Source of the DNA: Dictyophora rubrovolvata
Taxonomy: Eukaryota > Basidiomycota > Agaricomycetes > Phallales > Phallaceae
Length of the DNA: 64,000 bases
Reading direction: 5' to 3'
Assembly (NCBI GenBank): GCA_029959195.1
Contig: CP114124.1
Span: 1,869,102 to 1,933,101 of the forward strand
Shown piece after piece: positions 47,055-58,987 of the stretch. A program made the position numbers and the translations under genes. Positions within the stretch are counted from its first letter, which is position 1; every line of letters begins with the position of its first letter. The notes under the pieces were generated by a model. It was not told the origin of the DNA. It was given only the letters and a program-made list of their open reading frames with translations, and searched no databases.

Positions 47055-47815
47055 TCCATTGCCTGTCACAGAAGCTTTCTCAGATTACGCATAGTCCTAC
47101 TTTTCTTCAAATACGAGTGATCGACAGTGCTCAAAGAATGGCACGAAGAAGGTAGGAGACTGGGTGAGAAAATCTGTGAAGGGCTTTGGCCACGCTTCAT
47201 TTCTCCGATCCTTTTTAGTTCGGAGGGTATATCCAGTGCGCAGATCCCTTGCCAAGGAAGTCGGCCGTGAATGCCAATCGCTTCGACGTCGTCGGGTCGG
47301 GTCGGGGTCTGTGAAGGTAAAAAATTTAGCACAAGTCCTTCAATTGCAAGAAGCAAATGCAGGACGAACATAGACCGAAGTGGACACTGTGGCTCGCAAA
47401 GCGCGGCGTACCGATGCCTCCTCTTCCGTCCCCGGAATGGCATATGCTTGCCTGTCGTTGGGTCAAAATAGAGCTTTGACAATCCCATATCAATCAGGTG
47501 CGGGCAAAATTTTCAGGCTTGATATCGCGGACAATTTTTCCGCGAGCATGGACCTCTTCGATTGTCGGGGGCTGGATTACCGGCATGCTAGATAGAAATT
47601 CCTATTGTGTCTAGAATAAATGATGCGATTTTGCCATTTGCTCTGCAAGGATAAGAACAGTCTTCAAAGACATTTCTCCTCGACAGAAACGACACATTTT
47701 TTCAAGATTCGACCCGAGCTTGTCCATGACTAGGATATGGGCACCTTGGTCTAGTAGGCTCGACCAGTGAATCCTCGCAAAATGCGAAACACCTGGAATC
47801 TGAGAGACGAGGCCA
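47055..47815 (-). pseudogene. Decayed casein kinase 1 gene
   Basis: Pieces of a CK1-type kinase appear in order on minus in different frames: FQVFRILRGFTG, ILVMDKLGSNLEKMC, MSLKTVLILAEQM, RDIKPENF, LIDMGLSKLYFDPTTGKHMPF, RPDDVEAIG, GRLPWQGI, RIGEMKRG and FFEHCRSLVFEEK. At least three frameshifts or stops separate them, the loop after the catalytic HRDIKPEN site is partly lost, and the ATP-binding lobe is missing. A 66-nt GT...AG intron is still present before TPTRPDD, so it came from genomic DNA and not from a processed transcript. Confidence 0.85.
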
Positions 47816-47829
47816 CGACGACATATTCA

Positions 47830-48060
47830 CCTTCAACCGAAGATGAAATGGAAGGGGAAGCATCCTCATAAAGCGTTGGCGTTGCAAAACGAGCCACTGC
47901 ATCTTGGACCTCCTGGGTGATCGCAGGGACAGATTACTGAAGGCCTTCTGTACGCAAGAGAGCTCCCTTCTTGACATATAAGTCTAGTAGTTCCTTCGCA
48001 GCGAATTGATGGATAGAAGGTGGGAAGGTGGTAATCAGAGTCTGTTGCAAAGGGCCATCG
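47830..48060 (-). pseudogene. Unidentified coding fragment next to the CK1 relic
   Basis: The minus strand reads LITTFPPSIHQFAAKELLDL, then after one stop AITQEVQDAVARFATPTLYE, before passing into the CK1 relic. It looks protein-coding in origin but I do not recognise it. Confidence 0.35.
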
Positions 48061-48266
48061 CTATTTTGAAAAACAACGAGTAGAGCATGAGAAATGGAAC
48101 ACCAAGAAGGCTTTGTTACTCCTCACAGTAATGGCGTCACACTTGAAACAGACTAATCGAAAAAGGCTCGTGATTTGTATATCCACGCTATACGGGACTG
48201 ATCATATGAGAGGGTATGCATTCACCACTGAAGACGGTAAGAGCGGTGAGAGCACTACAGCAGATA

Positions 48267-49350
48267 TCAGTGGGGGGTTGGACTACGAGTTATTGAAAGG
48301 AAGCACGAGAACGGCGAGGATGCCCAAGGAAAGTTGTGTACAAGTCGAGCAAGGGAATCTTCATCGCGCGATACAGCGTGGCGTTCTGTCATAAGCATCA
48401 GATTAGTCTTGAACCTTTTTCCATTAGAAGCGTTAGAGGAAGTATTTTGATTAGAGGCATAACGAGCGAAAGTATTAGTGCACACCCTCAACGGTGTTTT
48501 AGAGTAAGCAAGAGTTCCAGACTTGTCAGTGTTATCCTTTCCTTGACCAAGGTTGAAAACAAAGCCGACGGCCAGTGTAAAGCCTTCGTATATCTGACCA
48601 TGGAGAGTGTTTTTAGCAGCAATCGCATCATGAAGGCCGTCATGAGTAACACCAGCAGTTTGAGCGAGCGGACTGGCAGGGGCCAAAGTAGCAAGAGGAC
48701 AGGTAGAAGGTGGGTTTGGAGGAACAATCTGAATTCGCTTGACTTGTCCAAATGGCTTAAATAATATATCTACTTCGCTTGCAGGGAAAAGGGTGACCGG
48801 AATATTAGAAGCAACGACAGTGTTCGTATCCAATCTCGTTATACGATTCTCAGTTTGGACGCAAGTGGGGGCGTTTTCGAAATGAAAGCGATCATAACCA
48901 GATAGAAACCCTAGCGGCGTATTTCCCAGTAAGCAATCAGTCATGTATATCAGTGACATATCTTTCCATACCGTCTGAACGATTTATATTTGCCCAGATA
49001 ACTCTCAGTTAGAACCCTCTACAAATAATTGATAGTCGCTGAGTAGTAAGAATGAGAGTGTATAAGTTATGTTACCCGATGCATATGCCATCCAACCACT
49101 GAATCACTTCCTTAGCTTCCTCTTGAGTCGACATTACAACGAACCCTCTTCTTCTTGAAGCAAAAGTCGTGCGTTTTCAGTAACACTGTGTGAGTGGGAG
49201 TGCCGTGAGGCGTGAATAAATTGTGATAATCCTGACTATGCTCTTTGTTAATAAATGTAAGCACGAGTTAGCGTGACGGGAAAGTACGGAGTAAGGTCAT
49301 GTGGAAGGTTGAGAACGTAAAGGTTTCTTCGTGATCCTGTACCGGGTTTT
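48267..49350 (-). pseudogene. Decayed two-RRM RNA-binding protein gene
   Basis: RRM1 is readable in pieces: RRNLYVLNLPHDLTP (RNP2), LFTPHGTPTHTV, then SRRRGFVVMSTQEEA (RNP1), in different frames. RRM2 lies in the open frame 48267-48959: ITRLDTNTVVASNIPV, FKPFGQVKRIQIVP, AAKNTLHGQIYEGF. Frameshifts inside RRM1 and a scrambled C-terminal end argue for decay, although the second half is open for 230 codons. Confidence 0.7.
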
Positions 49351-49659
49351 TGGCCATACGTTCATGGAATATGCAGCCACTGCAAGGCTTTTCTGTAAAG
49401 AGCGTCAATGTAATCATAACCGGTCGCAGATGTATAACCATTGACTTGTGAGCTTCCTCATTTAGTAAGTGTACCGTACAACACCACTGACATTGATCAC
49501 ACGAGTGATGAGTCTCCTACGCAGTCAATACGAACAGGCCATTCTGTAGTCATATTTGAAAATAATTAAAGCTGCACAACCAGCGTGAAGCAAGAGGTGA
49601 GAGATCTGAGTTTAAAACTGAGAAAACTCCATTGTCCGTTTCTTTCAGCGGTGTGGTGT

Positions 49660-50266
49660 ATGGTCCAGTCTTCCGTTAAAGTCGACGAGGAACCTACCTC
49701 ACCTCTCACTCCTTTAGCCCCTTATCCTGACATCCAACGAACCCGTGCAACTGAATTTTATGGATTTGCCGCGCTGACAGGGACGTCTGTTCTTTTTGTT
49801 GTGTATCACGTTTGGGCGTTGACTCCGGACAACTGGATTGAGGCCACCGGAGTGACGTGGTATCCATCAAGGTAAGTAACTATTAAAAAAAAGTGTCCGG
49901 GAGATATCTGATGATTTATTTCCTCATCATAGAGAATGGTCGCTATTGATACCCGCGTATACGATTATAATAATTCTCTTGACATACCTCACTTATTGGG
50001 GGCTCGCTTTGTCAGCTACGCCATCCTTTGACGAACTTAGAACGATTACAGGTCAATAACCAGATCATTTCTCTCTCGAAGCTACATATTTACATCATTC
50101 TATACCAGACTCGCATGCGCATCTTCCGAAACGGGAAGGGGAAAACCCCTACATAAGACAGGTTAATCCAGATGCGCTACCGGAACTTTATGATATTCCA
50201 ATTGGCACCGTCAATCGCGTTCTATTCACCACCACCGGCGCGCACGTCGCACGCGAACCTGGTTAG
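49660..50266 (+). CDS. PIGP: GPI-GlcNAc transferase subunit PIG-P
   Basis: Three exons (49660-49871, 49933-50051, 50109-50266) give 162 residues. PIG-P (yeast Gpi19) is a small ER membrane subunit of the complex that starts GPI-anchor synthesis by adding GlcNAc to phosphatidylinositol. Visible: TEFYGFAALTGTSVLFVVYHVWALTP (first membrane helix; 20 residues of it are diagnostic), GVTWYPSREWSLLIPAY, a second helix, and the C-terminal signature LPELYDIPIGTVNRVLF. Its 3' end lies 43 bp from the MULE. An upstream in-frame ATG at 49585 exists, but the conserved part does not need it. Confidence 0.92.
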
Positions 50267-50308
50267 GCCTGTGACACGCGACGCGTGACGCGTGACGCAC
50301 CCTTAACT

Positions 50309-50664
50309 GATACTAAAGCGTGAACAAGCTCTTACTTAAGCGGCTTGTCAAGCCTCATGATCGCTTATGCAGCCGTTGTCTCCCAGTATCGCTTCCTCCT
50401 CCCTCGACATCGCTTGCTACCTTCCCCTTACTTTACTGCTTTGGGTCTGTTCCGCTCGCAGCAATTTCATCGTACCTTCGTCTTTACCCGTTCTGGCTCG
50501 ACCTCCGTTGCAGTATCCGCTGCCAGGGCCACTATTTCCCCATCTGGCCTGGACTGACATCGGCAGCTTGAATGCTGATATTCTACCATTCCTAGTTGGT
50601 TTAATTTTATTCGCTTCACTGTCGTTGCATTGTTCCTGATGTTATTGATAAAGCCTTTGTATTT
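50309..50664 (+). repeat. Left terminal inverted repeat of the MULE
   Basis: About 356 bp, inverted against 57592-57945 with only scattered differences. Contains no gene; the inner edge fades after AAAGCCTTTGTATT. Confidence 0.92.
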
Positions 50665-51019
50665 TCATCAAACTAACCTTTTCCAGTATAGCCATCATCA
50701 CACTTAAGTGGTCGCTAAGCCGTAAGTCTAAAAAAGTACAAGCCAATATTTGAACCGATGACAGGAGACCATACGAAATACATCCGTAAGTCATCTCATT
50801 CTGATATTTAAACTGCCTAGTTGTTCATTCACCCTCCAGCCATCCCCAGTGTCCCCCCCCTTCACTGCGCATTGGGTTTCTGTACCCACCCTTTATATCA
50901 TTACCAGCCATTTTGTCTCCGCCCTTGCAATTTATTTTTCACATCCATTCGTTTCCGGTATGCCTTTTCATCTGCCTGTTGACTAACCTTCTTTTTTTCA
51001 CTTATTCTCCAGATTAACA

Positions 51020-54000
51020 ATGGATGATCATCAAGAGATAGATTCATATATGTATGTACATTATGTGCGCGGTGGTTGTACTCATTCACACAAGTAGAGC
51101 TAATTCAAGTTGCGGGAGTAATGCCGTCCAACTAACTCTGGAAAAGGTAGTTTCCTTCTATACGCGCATGTGTCTTTTTCACATACTTTCTGGGCTAATT
51201 AGCTGGGTCTTGACGCCATCCCTTCTCATCCAACAAAAGAAGAAAAGGGAAAGATAACGGTGAGTCATTTATTACCAGTTACACACTTGTCTAACAATAT
51301 CTACTATGAGGTACACTTCAAAATGCTCCACTGCGACCCTGGTCAACTCGATGCAATCAAGAAGACGTATACTGGGCATCAGCATTTTCACCAAATTTTT
51401 ACGGAGTCAGATTCGTCTCAAATCACCGCGCGAGAATGTTTGCAGCAACAGAATCTCATTATTGATGATTTAGGAGATTTAGGAAATGGATGGAGTAGAC
51501 GATGGAGCTCGTTATCTCGTGAGTCTGCTGAAGGATGTATATGGCAGCGCATACTCTTTCAGTGGTATGTAGGTTGTAATCATAAATTCCTACAGATGTA
51601 TTTATTTTTTTGAATATATTGTATTCTAAGTCAATCTGGGAGTAGTACCGCTGCAAGAAAGATAATTGCAGACTATAGGAAGTGTGAACAAGGCAAAAAT
51701 AGTAGCAGTGGTGAATGGAAGCGCAAGATGCCTTATGATTACACAGGCTGTCTGGCTCACTTGGATCTGACATACGATCCTCGAAGTTCAAGAATTTATC
51801 GAATCACTGGTATCCTCGATCATAATGATGCCTGCAAAAGTAGTCTAATGAGTCGCGTGCCTAATGTTCCAGTACACCCGCATGTGTGGCAGGATGCGCT
51901 AGAGCAGATAAATAATGGCGCGAAGTATATTTTTGTTTATGGCAAATAATCCGCATGAATTGATGGATTTAACAGCATGATGGCTGTTCAAAAACGCAAT
52001 CAGGAATTATTTCAAGCCAAATTGTATCATGGTCAAACAGAATCCCAGTCTGCGAAGGCCAATCATCGCTATATTCTGTTGCCAGGTGACTCCCGAACGT
52101 TGTACCGGAAACAAGCTATGTTTTTCGGGGTGGACTTAGAAAATTCGCCTGCAGACAATGTAGACAACTGGTTAAACTCCAAGTCAAAATTGTATAGACC
52201 GGAATTGGCATCGGCAGTATTTTCTTACCAAGGCCGTATGAAGAAGACAGAGCGGTTTATGCTGTGCATACAGACAGCAGAAATGAAAGTGGCGACTTGG
52301 GAGCATTCTCACAACAAGCAATTAATCATCGACGGAACGTTCGGAATTTGTGATCGACGTATTCTATTATTCATTGCTTTAGGGGTTGACAAGCAGAATC
52401 GTGGGGTTCCGCTTGCCTTTTTTTTATTTTCAGCTCCAACGGGCAATCAGGCTACTCATGCGGGCTATGACACCTTTATCTTAACAGACCTTTTGAACTC
52501 ATGGACGAAGAGTCTGGGCAAGTGCGAAAATCAGGATTTTGCTCCCAAAGTCGTTATAACGGACACGGATACCAGAGAGCGTGGGGCTATACTAACAGTA
52601 TGGCCACATACAACACTTCTACTTTGCAAGTTTCACACACGTCAATGTTGGACGAACAAGAGAAAATTGTTAGTCAAAGGAAGCGAGACACAAACATTTC
52701 ACAAGGACCAAATAATTAGAAGACTGCAGAATCTTGAGAAAGCGTGAGTGTATATTTATTTATTTCAGTGTTTTAATGAACATTTGCTTCCAGTTTAATT
52801 GATTCGGAGAAACACGTGGATGCCATTGCCCTGGTAAATTCTGAAAAAGCATGGCTCAGCGATCTACAACATTCTCACCCTCATCTTTCTACAATGACGA
52901 AGGGTGCAATATCATATGTCAACTACTTATCATCGTTTTGGTTATCTCGATCTCTGTGGGAAAGCTGGTCAGCGTTTGGACGAATAATGGCTTCTCGGAT
53001 CTTAGAGATTCCTCTGGAGGGTGTGATTCCCACCACAAATCACCTTGAAGCTTTCAACGGTGTCTTGAAGCATAAATATATCCACCAGTATCAGAAAAAT
53101 GGCCGTCGCATTCGATTCGATCTTCTTATTATGCTTCTAATTACGCGGATTCTCCCCTGCATATACACACAGCGAAGTATTGAAAGAGAGTACTATGATT
53201 GGCTTTCCGTCCGCTTTGGTTCCCAGCTCCAAACTCGAGAGCTAATTGAAGTCAAGAAGTCTAAGAAAATAACAAACTCGGACAATCCCGCACTCAGAAG
53301 AGAGTATGCCATTACCTGGTGGTCTCCAGATTCGCAAGTCCATTATCATGCTATTGCACAAGCAATTATTTCTCACCAACGTATATCCGATTTCAAGTGG
53401 ATAGACTCACAAACCATTGAGGCCACCTGTGCAAGTAGTCTCGCAAACACTTCATCTCAAGATCATATGCGCTATTCGATGTCTCTTAACTGTTATGGCT
53501 TGGCGGCATGTTCTTGTCCATTTAATTCAATGGGAAATGGAGCATGCAAGCATCTGTGGGCATTCCGGTATATTCTTCCTACTTTATCATCGACTGTATC
53601 CTTTTATTTTCCATTAACTGAGAAGGTGGCACTCGAAATCCACCAATTATTTTTTCCATCTCACACCTCAAACCAAGCTCTTCGTATTTCAGAAGTACTT
53701 CATGAACCTCCAAAGAATCACTTGTGTGCCATTGCGACTATTGCAAATACACTATCAACAATGGTTCCTGACTCGGATGCAAGCTCTAGCTCGGAAGAAT
53801 CAGACACAGACCAAGATTGGAATTTTACAGATGAAAGTGATACAGAATTAGCAATACAGGTATGACGAACTTAAATTACCTTAGTTTGATTACTTACTAC
53901 ATAGGATTAATTAGGCTACTTCGACAAGCTTGAAATTAGCAAGTGGTGATGCGCTAAAAGAACAGCTGAAAGCTCGTATTACTCAGGAAGTCGCATCTAT

Positions 54001-54347
54001 CCTTCCTCGTCTCCATGGTCTCTCCCAGCTTTTGAAAGAGGGACAAGACAGTCTTAATGAAGTATTAGAAGTTGCGGAACTGCGAACACTCATTAATACA
54101 ATGAATATGACACTATCTGACAATACGGCACCAGCAGAGAGTAATATCGCTACAAGCATGAGCACTTCAGTGGTAAGTTACAACAAGTAAAAAAAACCTC
54201 ACTCTACTATATGTTGCTTATCAAACTCAGGCCTCTAATCCTCACAAGCAATTTCAGAAAAGCAATAAAACTTCATCAAGGCGAAAAGTTTTACCACCAT
54301 CACCCGAGCGAAATCAAAAGCGCAAACGGTCAACTGCAACTTATTAA
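51020..54347 (+). CDS. MULE transposase (DDE and SWIM zinc finger)
   Basis: Nine exons (51020-51051, 51095-51146, 51203-51259, 51311-51564, 51631-51924, 51976-52743, 52794-53859, 53915-54172, 54231-54347) give 965 residues with no break. The catalytic triad fits MULE: D349 in IIDGTFGICDRR, D426 in VVITDTDTRERG, E571 in IPTTNHLEAFNG, with CKFHTRQCW between. A SWIM finger follows (C725, C727, C737, H739 in CSCPFNSMGNGACKHL). An acidic Ser-rich stretch, a short coiled coil and a basic tail with KRKR (likely nuclear signal) end the protein. The first three small exons are the least certain. It should cut and insert the element at its inverted repeats. Confidence 0.92.
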
Positions 54348-54527
54348 TTTACATTTCAACCAAATAAGTTTTATTTATTGTATTTTATTTACAATCGTAA
54401 TATACTATTTGTTGAGACATATTTCATTTGTGGAAAAAACCACCGTATAACCACATACAGTGGTGGTGGGATTCACGGAACTTGCAATGCACACGAAAGG
54501 TCATTCTGAAGCAAGAAAAAGCTTCAG

Positions 54528-57242
54528 TCAAACCAAAAGAAGATATTGAAAGGACTGGCTTACATTCAAATCATGCAGTGCTACAGGAAGCGACCAGGCC
54601 GGACATTCCTTCGGGACATTTACTACGGGTTTTTGGGAGACGGGAGGAATACGACGTTTGATATTGGCGACGATCTCTGGAGGAGAACGCTGCAGGAGTA
54701 GAAATAGGAATTACGGGTGGTTGTGCTTGCATTTAGGGTCATAGTCATGGTAGTGTCATTATTATTGTTAGGAGAAGGTTGATCGGAAACATTGCATTCT
54801 TTCATGATTCGCATGCGGAGCATCATTCTGGAACACAGAATGATTTCAGAAGGTTCAGGTGGGAGAGAACAAACGGTGGACATACTGAAAAGTTGTGTGA
54901 GTAGAACAGGGACGATTGATATGTTGCAAAAAGGAGGCAGTGGTGGTAGCCACATGTGCAGTATACAAAGGAGGTAGTATCGGCTGTGGGCAGATTGGTG
55001 CAAGGAAAAATGAGTGGGAATGATAAAGTCCGGAAGATGTACTGACATTGCTGAGATGTTTTGAGAGGGGTGTGGAAAGATAGTGGTAGACGTTGCAGTT
55101 GAAAAAGATTTCATGCGGCATGCGCTTACATAATGATACTAATGCGCCAACTTATTTGATCTTGCAGCAAGTTTCAAAAAATTTAAAACGAAATACAATT
55201 TATTTTTCATGGGATACATTTAAGAGTCTGGACATTAGTAAAAAAAATATGACACTTCTTTCTACCGTTCAGATTTACCAGGACTGTGTCTAAATATAAT
55301 GATCCCAGACCGGACCAAATTAACTTTCTCCAATGAGATTAGACTCCAATTGATCTTCTGTATACGCAGGTCCAGAGGCCAGGTACGCCATAAGACTATG
55401 ATGAGTGGAATTATAGTCCCAAAGCGATGGTTGTTCACCTCTGGAACCAGAAGGCCCTGTATGTGGCATGTGGTATTGGGTACGTCGGGATATAAGAGCT
55501 GAGTAAAATGTATGAGTGTGTGTGCAAAGACTCGACTGCATCTTACGTGGGCGGGCTGCACTCAAATGCGGAGGAATAGACTCGTTTACTTGGTTATATG
55601 ATATAGTCCCTCGTTTTGGATACCTCAACGGTGCTGGAGAAGAATTCAACGATTGGCGAATGACTGGTGTAGGAATCGAGGTTTGAGAATCAGACAGAGA
55701 TGGTGATATTTGAAGGGAAGGATTAGCTGGCGTGCCAAGAGGTGGAGGTGTAGGTTTTACGAAAAGAGGGCAGTATTTTATCAAGTGAATCTTCAACATG
55801 TCCTTTCTTACCAAAAATGAGCAGTCGCATTTGTCATAGAGCCGCCAAAAATTATCAGATGTAATGCCTTCCCCTGATTGCAATGCCATAAGAGCTGACG
55901 TTAACTCCTCTCCTGCAAGTGGGGGTACATCTGAATTCTTTTGAATGGCATAGTGAGGTTCCGGAGGTTCGAAAAGGCAGTGTGTATCTCCGAACCAGCG
56001 TTCACTTGGTTCAACATCTTGTTTGGACCAGCTAGTAAGACTCAGAAAAATTATTCAGTTGCTAAAATGACTAACGTTTAGTTGAACTTGCTTTGTCTTT
56101 GGAAATGGAGGAATCCGAGTCATTAGAGATGAGCGGGGATGAGAGTGCTAGACGGGGTTGAGCACAAGGCGGAAAAGACAAGGTTTGTTCCACTAATGAG
56201 TCTGTGAATATTTATGTCGAAAAACATTGAACACCACATACCTTCATCGTCGGAACAATCTAATTTTGTATTAATAAAATAATTATTCAAATAACAAATG
56301 AAAAACACTACCGGAGGGACTATGTCTTGTTTTCTTGGGACTAGAAAGAAGGAAAGGGAGCATTGGAATATTAGCGGACACTCGTTTTTGTCCTAGATAA
56401 TTGATGTCTCATAGATACAATAAAATAGTGAGAATGAATAAGAATACCTCGAGGAGTAGTAAAACCTGTTTTTCGAGTTGGTGGAATGAAATGTCTGGGA
56501 GGTGAGGGAGTTAAAGGAGTCAGAGGGCATTGCATGTAGGGGTCTTTTTCCCAAGGTTGAAGCAGTTCCCTGTCATCAAAGCCAGGTAATCCTGGTGATT
56601 ATTACAGTGAATATAAGTTTCTAAAGAAACCTGAGTAATGTACATACCATCCAACTTAAGTGTATGACGTCGAGGATATCTAGCAGTTAATAAGCGTGGG
56701 TTATTCCGCATGTTCTCCGGTGGAACTTGAAAAAAACAAATTAATATAAAAACATACAACTTGAGATTACTCACCAAAAATACCACAGCCGGTGTAATGG
56801 CCTTGACATCCTAAAACTACCTTACGATGATACGGAGAATCTGCTTTGTGGACAACCCAAATTTTGGCGAAATGAATGGCATGTGGATTGGGATCCCGAG
56901 TATTACACGGACAGCACGGCGGAGTAAATTCATAATGCCTGTATGCCCAATCTAGCATACTTGCGGGGTATGGCTCTCCATCATCATTGAGTGGCCTATA
57001 ATATCATCGAAAGAATAAACTTTCACAAGGAGGGAGACTCACCACAGCCATAAGAGAGGCTTAGACATGCTCTGGTTAACCCAATTGAGAATATGACCTT
57101 TTCTTGCAGCTGAATTCATTAGTTCTTTACACTTTGAAAATACTCCGGTGGAGTCTACATCCCCAAGGTCAATGGGTGCGCGAGTGGGTGAAAAAAATTC
57201 AGTAGAAGAAATAGACGGTGAGCTGGTTGGTGTGGAAGACAT
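54528..57242 (-). CDS. MULE accessory gene, Cys-rich, unknown function
   Basis: Start at 57242. Exons 57242-57043, 56995-56775, 56725-56648, 56591-56448, 56392-56312, 56259-56242 (18 nt) and about 56201-56076 join in frame. A long exon then runs to at least 55320 and further pieces possibly to 54528. The N-terminal domain (about 60-165) is Cys-rich: HYEFTPPCCPCNTRDPNPHA ... VVLGCQGHYTGCGIFV, a likely zinc site. The middle is Pro/Ser/Thr-rich. A second module follows: ITSDNFWRLYDKCDCSFLV and HLIKYC, a possible CxC...H...C metal site. No enzyme motif. It is convergent with the transposase and fully inside the repeats. A role in transposition, DNA binding or silencing evasion is only inferred. 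The junction near 56050 and the 3' end are uncertain. Confidence 0.7.
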
Positions 57243-57591
57243 ATTGGAGAGTGAGAGTCAGAAAAGGGTGTTGCACACGAAATGGAGTGGGCGGATGAGA
57301 GACTCAGGATGCACTGACACGGTATTTATGTGTTGAAAAAAAAACATTAAATTCGAATGAAAATTTTATTCAACAAACTAAACAACAAAATTTCGAGGAG
57401 TTGCATGGCCGGCAAGTAGTAGAGTGTATGCCGAGGGCGAATAGGAAATGGTTTTATGACAGAATTTGAAACTTTGAAAGCTATTCAAATTTCTTGTTAA
57501 ACTTAATGGGGAAAGCTTTCAGTCGCGAACCAACTTACATGCCAAACTGGTAATACTTATGCCTAATACGGAAAAGCACTTCTTAGCAGAA

Positions 57592-57945
57592 ATACAAAGG
57601 CTTTATCAAAAAGTGTCAGGCACAATGCAATGACGACGAAGCGAATGGAACAAACTAACTAGAAATGGTAGAATATCAGCACTCAAGCCACCGATGCTGG
57701 TCCAGGCCAGATGGGGAAATAGTGGCCCTAGCAGCGGATACTGCAACGGAGGTCGAGCCAGAACGGGTAAAGACGAAGGTACGATGAAATTGCTGCGAGC
57801 GGAACAGACCCAAAGCAGTAAAGTAAGGGGAAGGTAGCAAGCGATGTCGAGGGAGGAGGAAGCGATACTGGGAGACAACGGCTGCATAAGCGATCATGAG
57901 GCTTGACAAGCCGCTTAAGTAAGAGCTTGTTCACGCTTTAGTATC
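57592..57945 (-). repeat. Right terminal inverted repeat of the MULE
   Basis: Inverted match of the left repeat; the outer end reads GCTTTAGTATC directly before the target duplication. Confidence 0.92.
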
Positions 57946-58067
57946 CCCTTAACTCGTGTCAGTTCGACGAGCTTCAAGTTCAAAAGGCTCGTTGAAACAG
58001 CTGTAGGTTGAAATTATTTGGTGTAAAGTGTTGCGCACACATCTAATGAGAAGTTGGATATAAGGCT

Positions 58068-58987
58068 ATGTCTTCCGTCCAAACAGCCAAGAAACTTCTA
58101 CGGTCCAACATGAAAAAAACGCTCAGCGCTCTGTCTCTAGAGGAAATTCATAATCAATGTATGTATGACCCCCCTTTTATGAGAGCATCGGAATCCAAAG
58201 TGAAGACAATTGATAGCCAACTGCGTGTTTGATCAGGTTTCTTCAAACCCCCTTTTCCAAAATGCCGCCGTAGTCAGCTGCTACTTGAGCATGCCCACCG
58301 CCGAACTCAATACCAATAATATCGTGCGCTTGATACTGCGAGAAGGTACAATCTATATCATGCAAGTCTTTAAGATATCAGATAAATGTTCTCAGAAGGC
58401 AAAGTACTTTTTGTCCCCAAGATCGATTCTTCAAGGGGAGAAATTGATATGCTGAGAGTCTACGACGAAGAAGACTTAAATTCTTTGATTCCAAAAAAAT
58501 GGGGAATTAGAGAGCCCGAGTTGTACAGGAATGGCACCCTCAGAGCGAATGGTGAGCTTGCTGAGAAATCTCTCCCTTTTTGCGGGTCATTAACACTGCG
58601 TTGAAGTCTTGGACGCTTCCAGTCCCCCATTGGACCTCGTTCTCATGCCAGGTTCGTCTGTTGGCGCACTCATTGTGAAAGCACATCCTAAGAATTCTCA
58701 GGCGTGGCATTTGACGAGACATTTTCGCGCCTGGGTCATGGAAAGGGCTATTATGACCGCTTTCTGCTAACCTACAACTCTATCCGTACCCGAAATCAAC
58801 AATCATCGAAGGTACCGGAACTTTGTATGTCAACACTTTGATATCCCTTTCAAATAGTTAACCGTTCGCAGATGCTCTTTCGTTCACGGAACAGATTCTT
58901 CCTTCATCTACTATACCTATCTCAGATCATGACTGGCGATTGGACGGTATCTTTCATCCAGAAGGAGTGTTGATGCGTCTTGAATAG
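58068..58987 (+). CDS. MTHFS: 5-formyltetrahydrofolate cyclo-ligase
   Basis: Six exons (58068-58158, 58217-58345, 58396-58551, 58607-58651, 58702-58824, 58872-58987) give 219 residues. The enzyme uses ATP to turn 5-formyl-THF into 5,10-methenyl-THF in one-carbon metabolism. Visible: AKKLLRSNMKKTLSALS at the start, AAVVSCYLSMPTAELNT, GKVLFVPKI, LDLVLMPGVAFDE, the signature RLGHGKGYYDRFL, and a C-terminal DHDWRLDGIF. Length is normal. Its 5' side is only about 120 bp from the MULE, so the insertion may have separated it from upstream control sites. Confidence 0.94.

Larger units (their letters stand above)
50309..57945. mobile_element. Complete Mutator-like (MULE) DNA transposon, 7,637 bp
   Basis: Long terminal inverted repeats begin GATACTAAAGCGTGAACAAG at 50309 and are mirrored to 57945. 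A perfect 9-bp duplication CCCTTAACT flanks it (50300-50308 and 57946-57954), the usual size for Mutator-like elements. Inside, an intact DDE/SWIM transposase gene runs on plus, and a second multi-exon gene converges on minus. The perfect duplication and near-identical repeats suggest a recent insertion. Confidence 0.95.

Noticed and set aside
50700-50775. Possible transfer RNA on minus
   Set aside because: A GGTTCAAAT string and a T run are present, but the T-stem does not pair and no A box or cloverleaf could be drawn.
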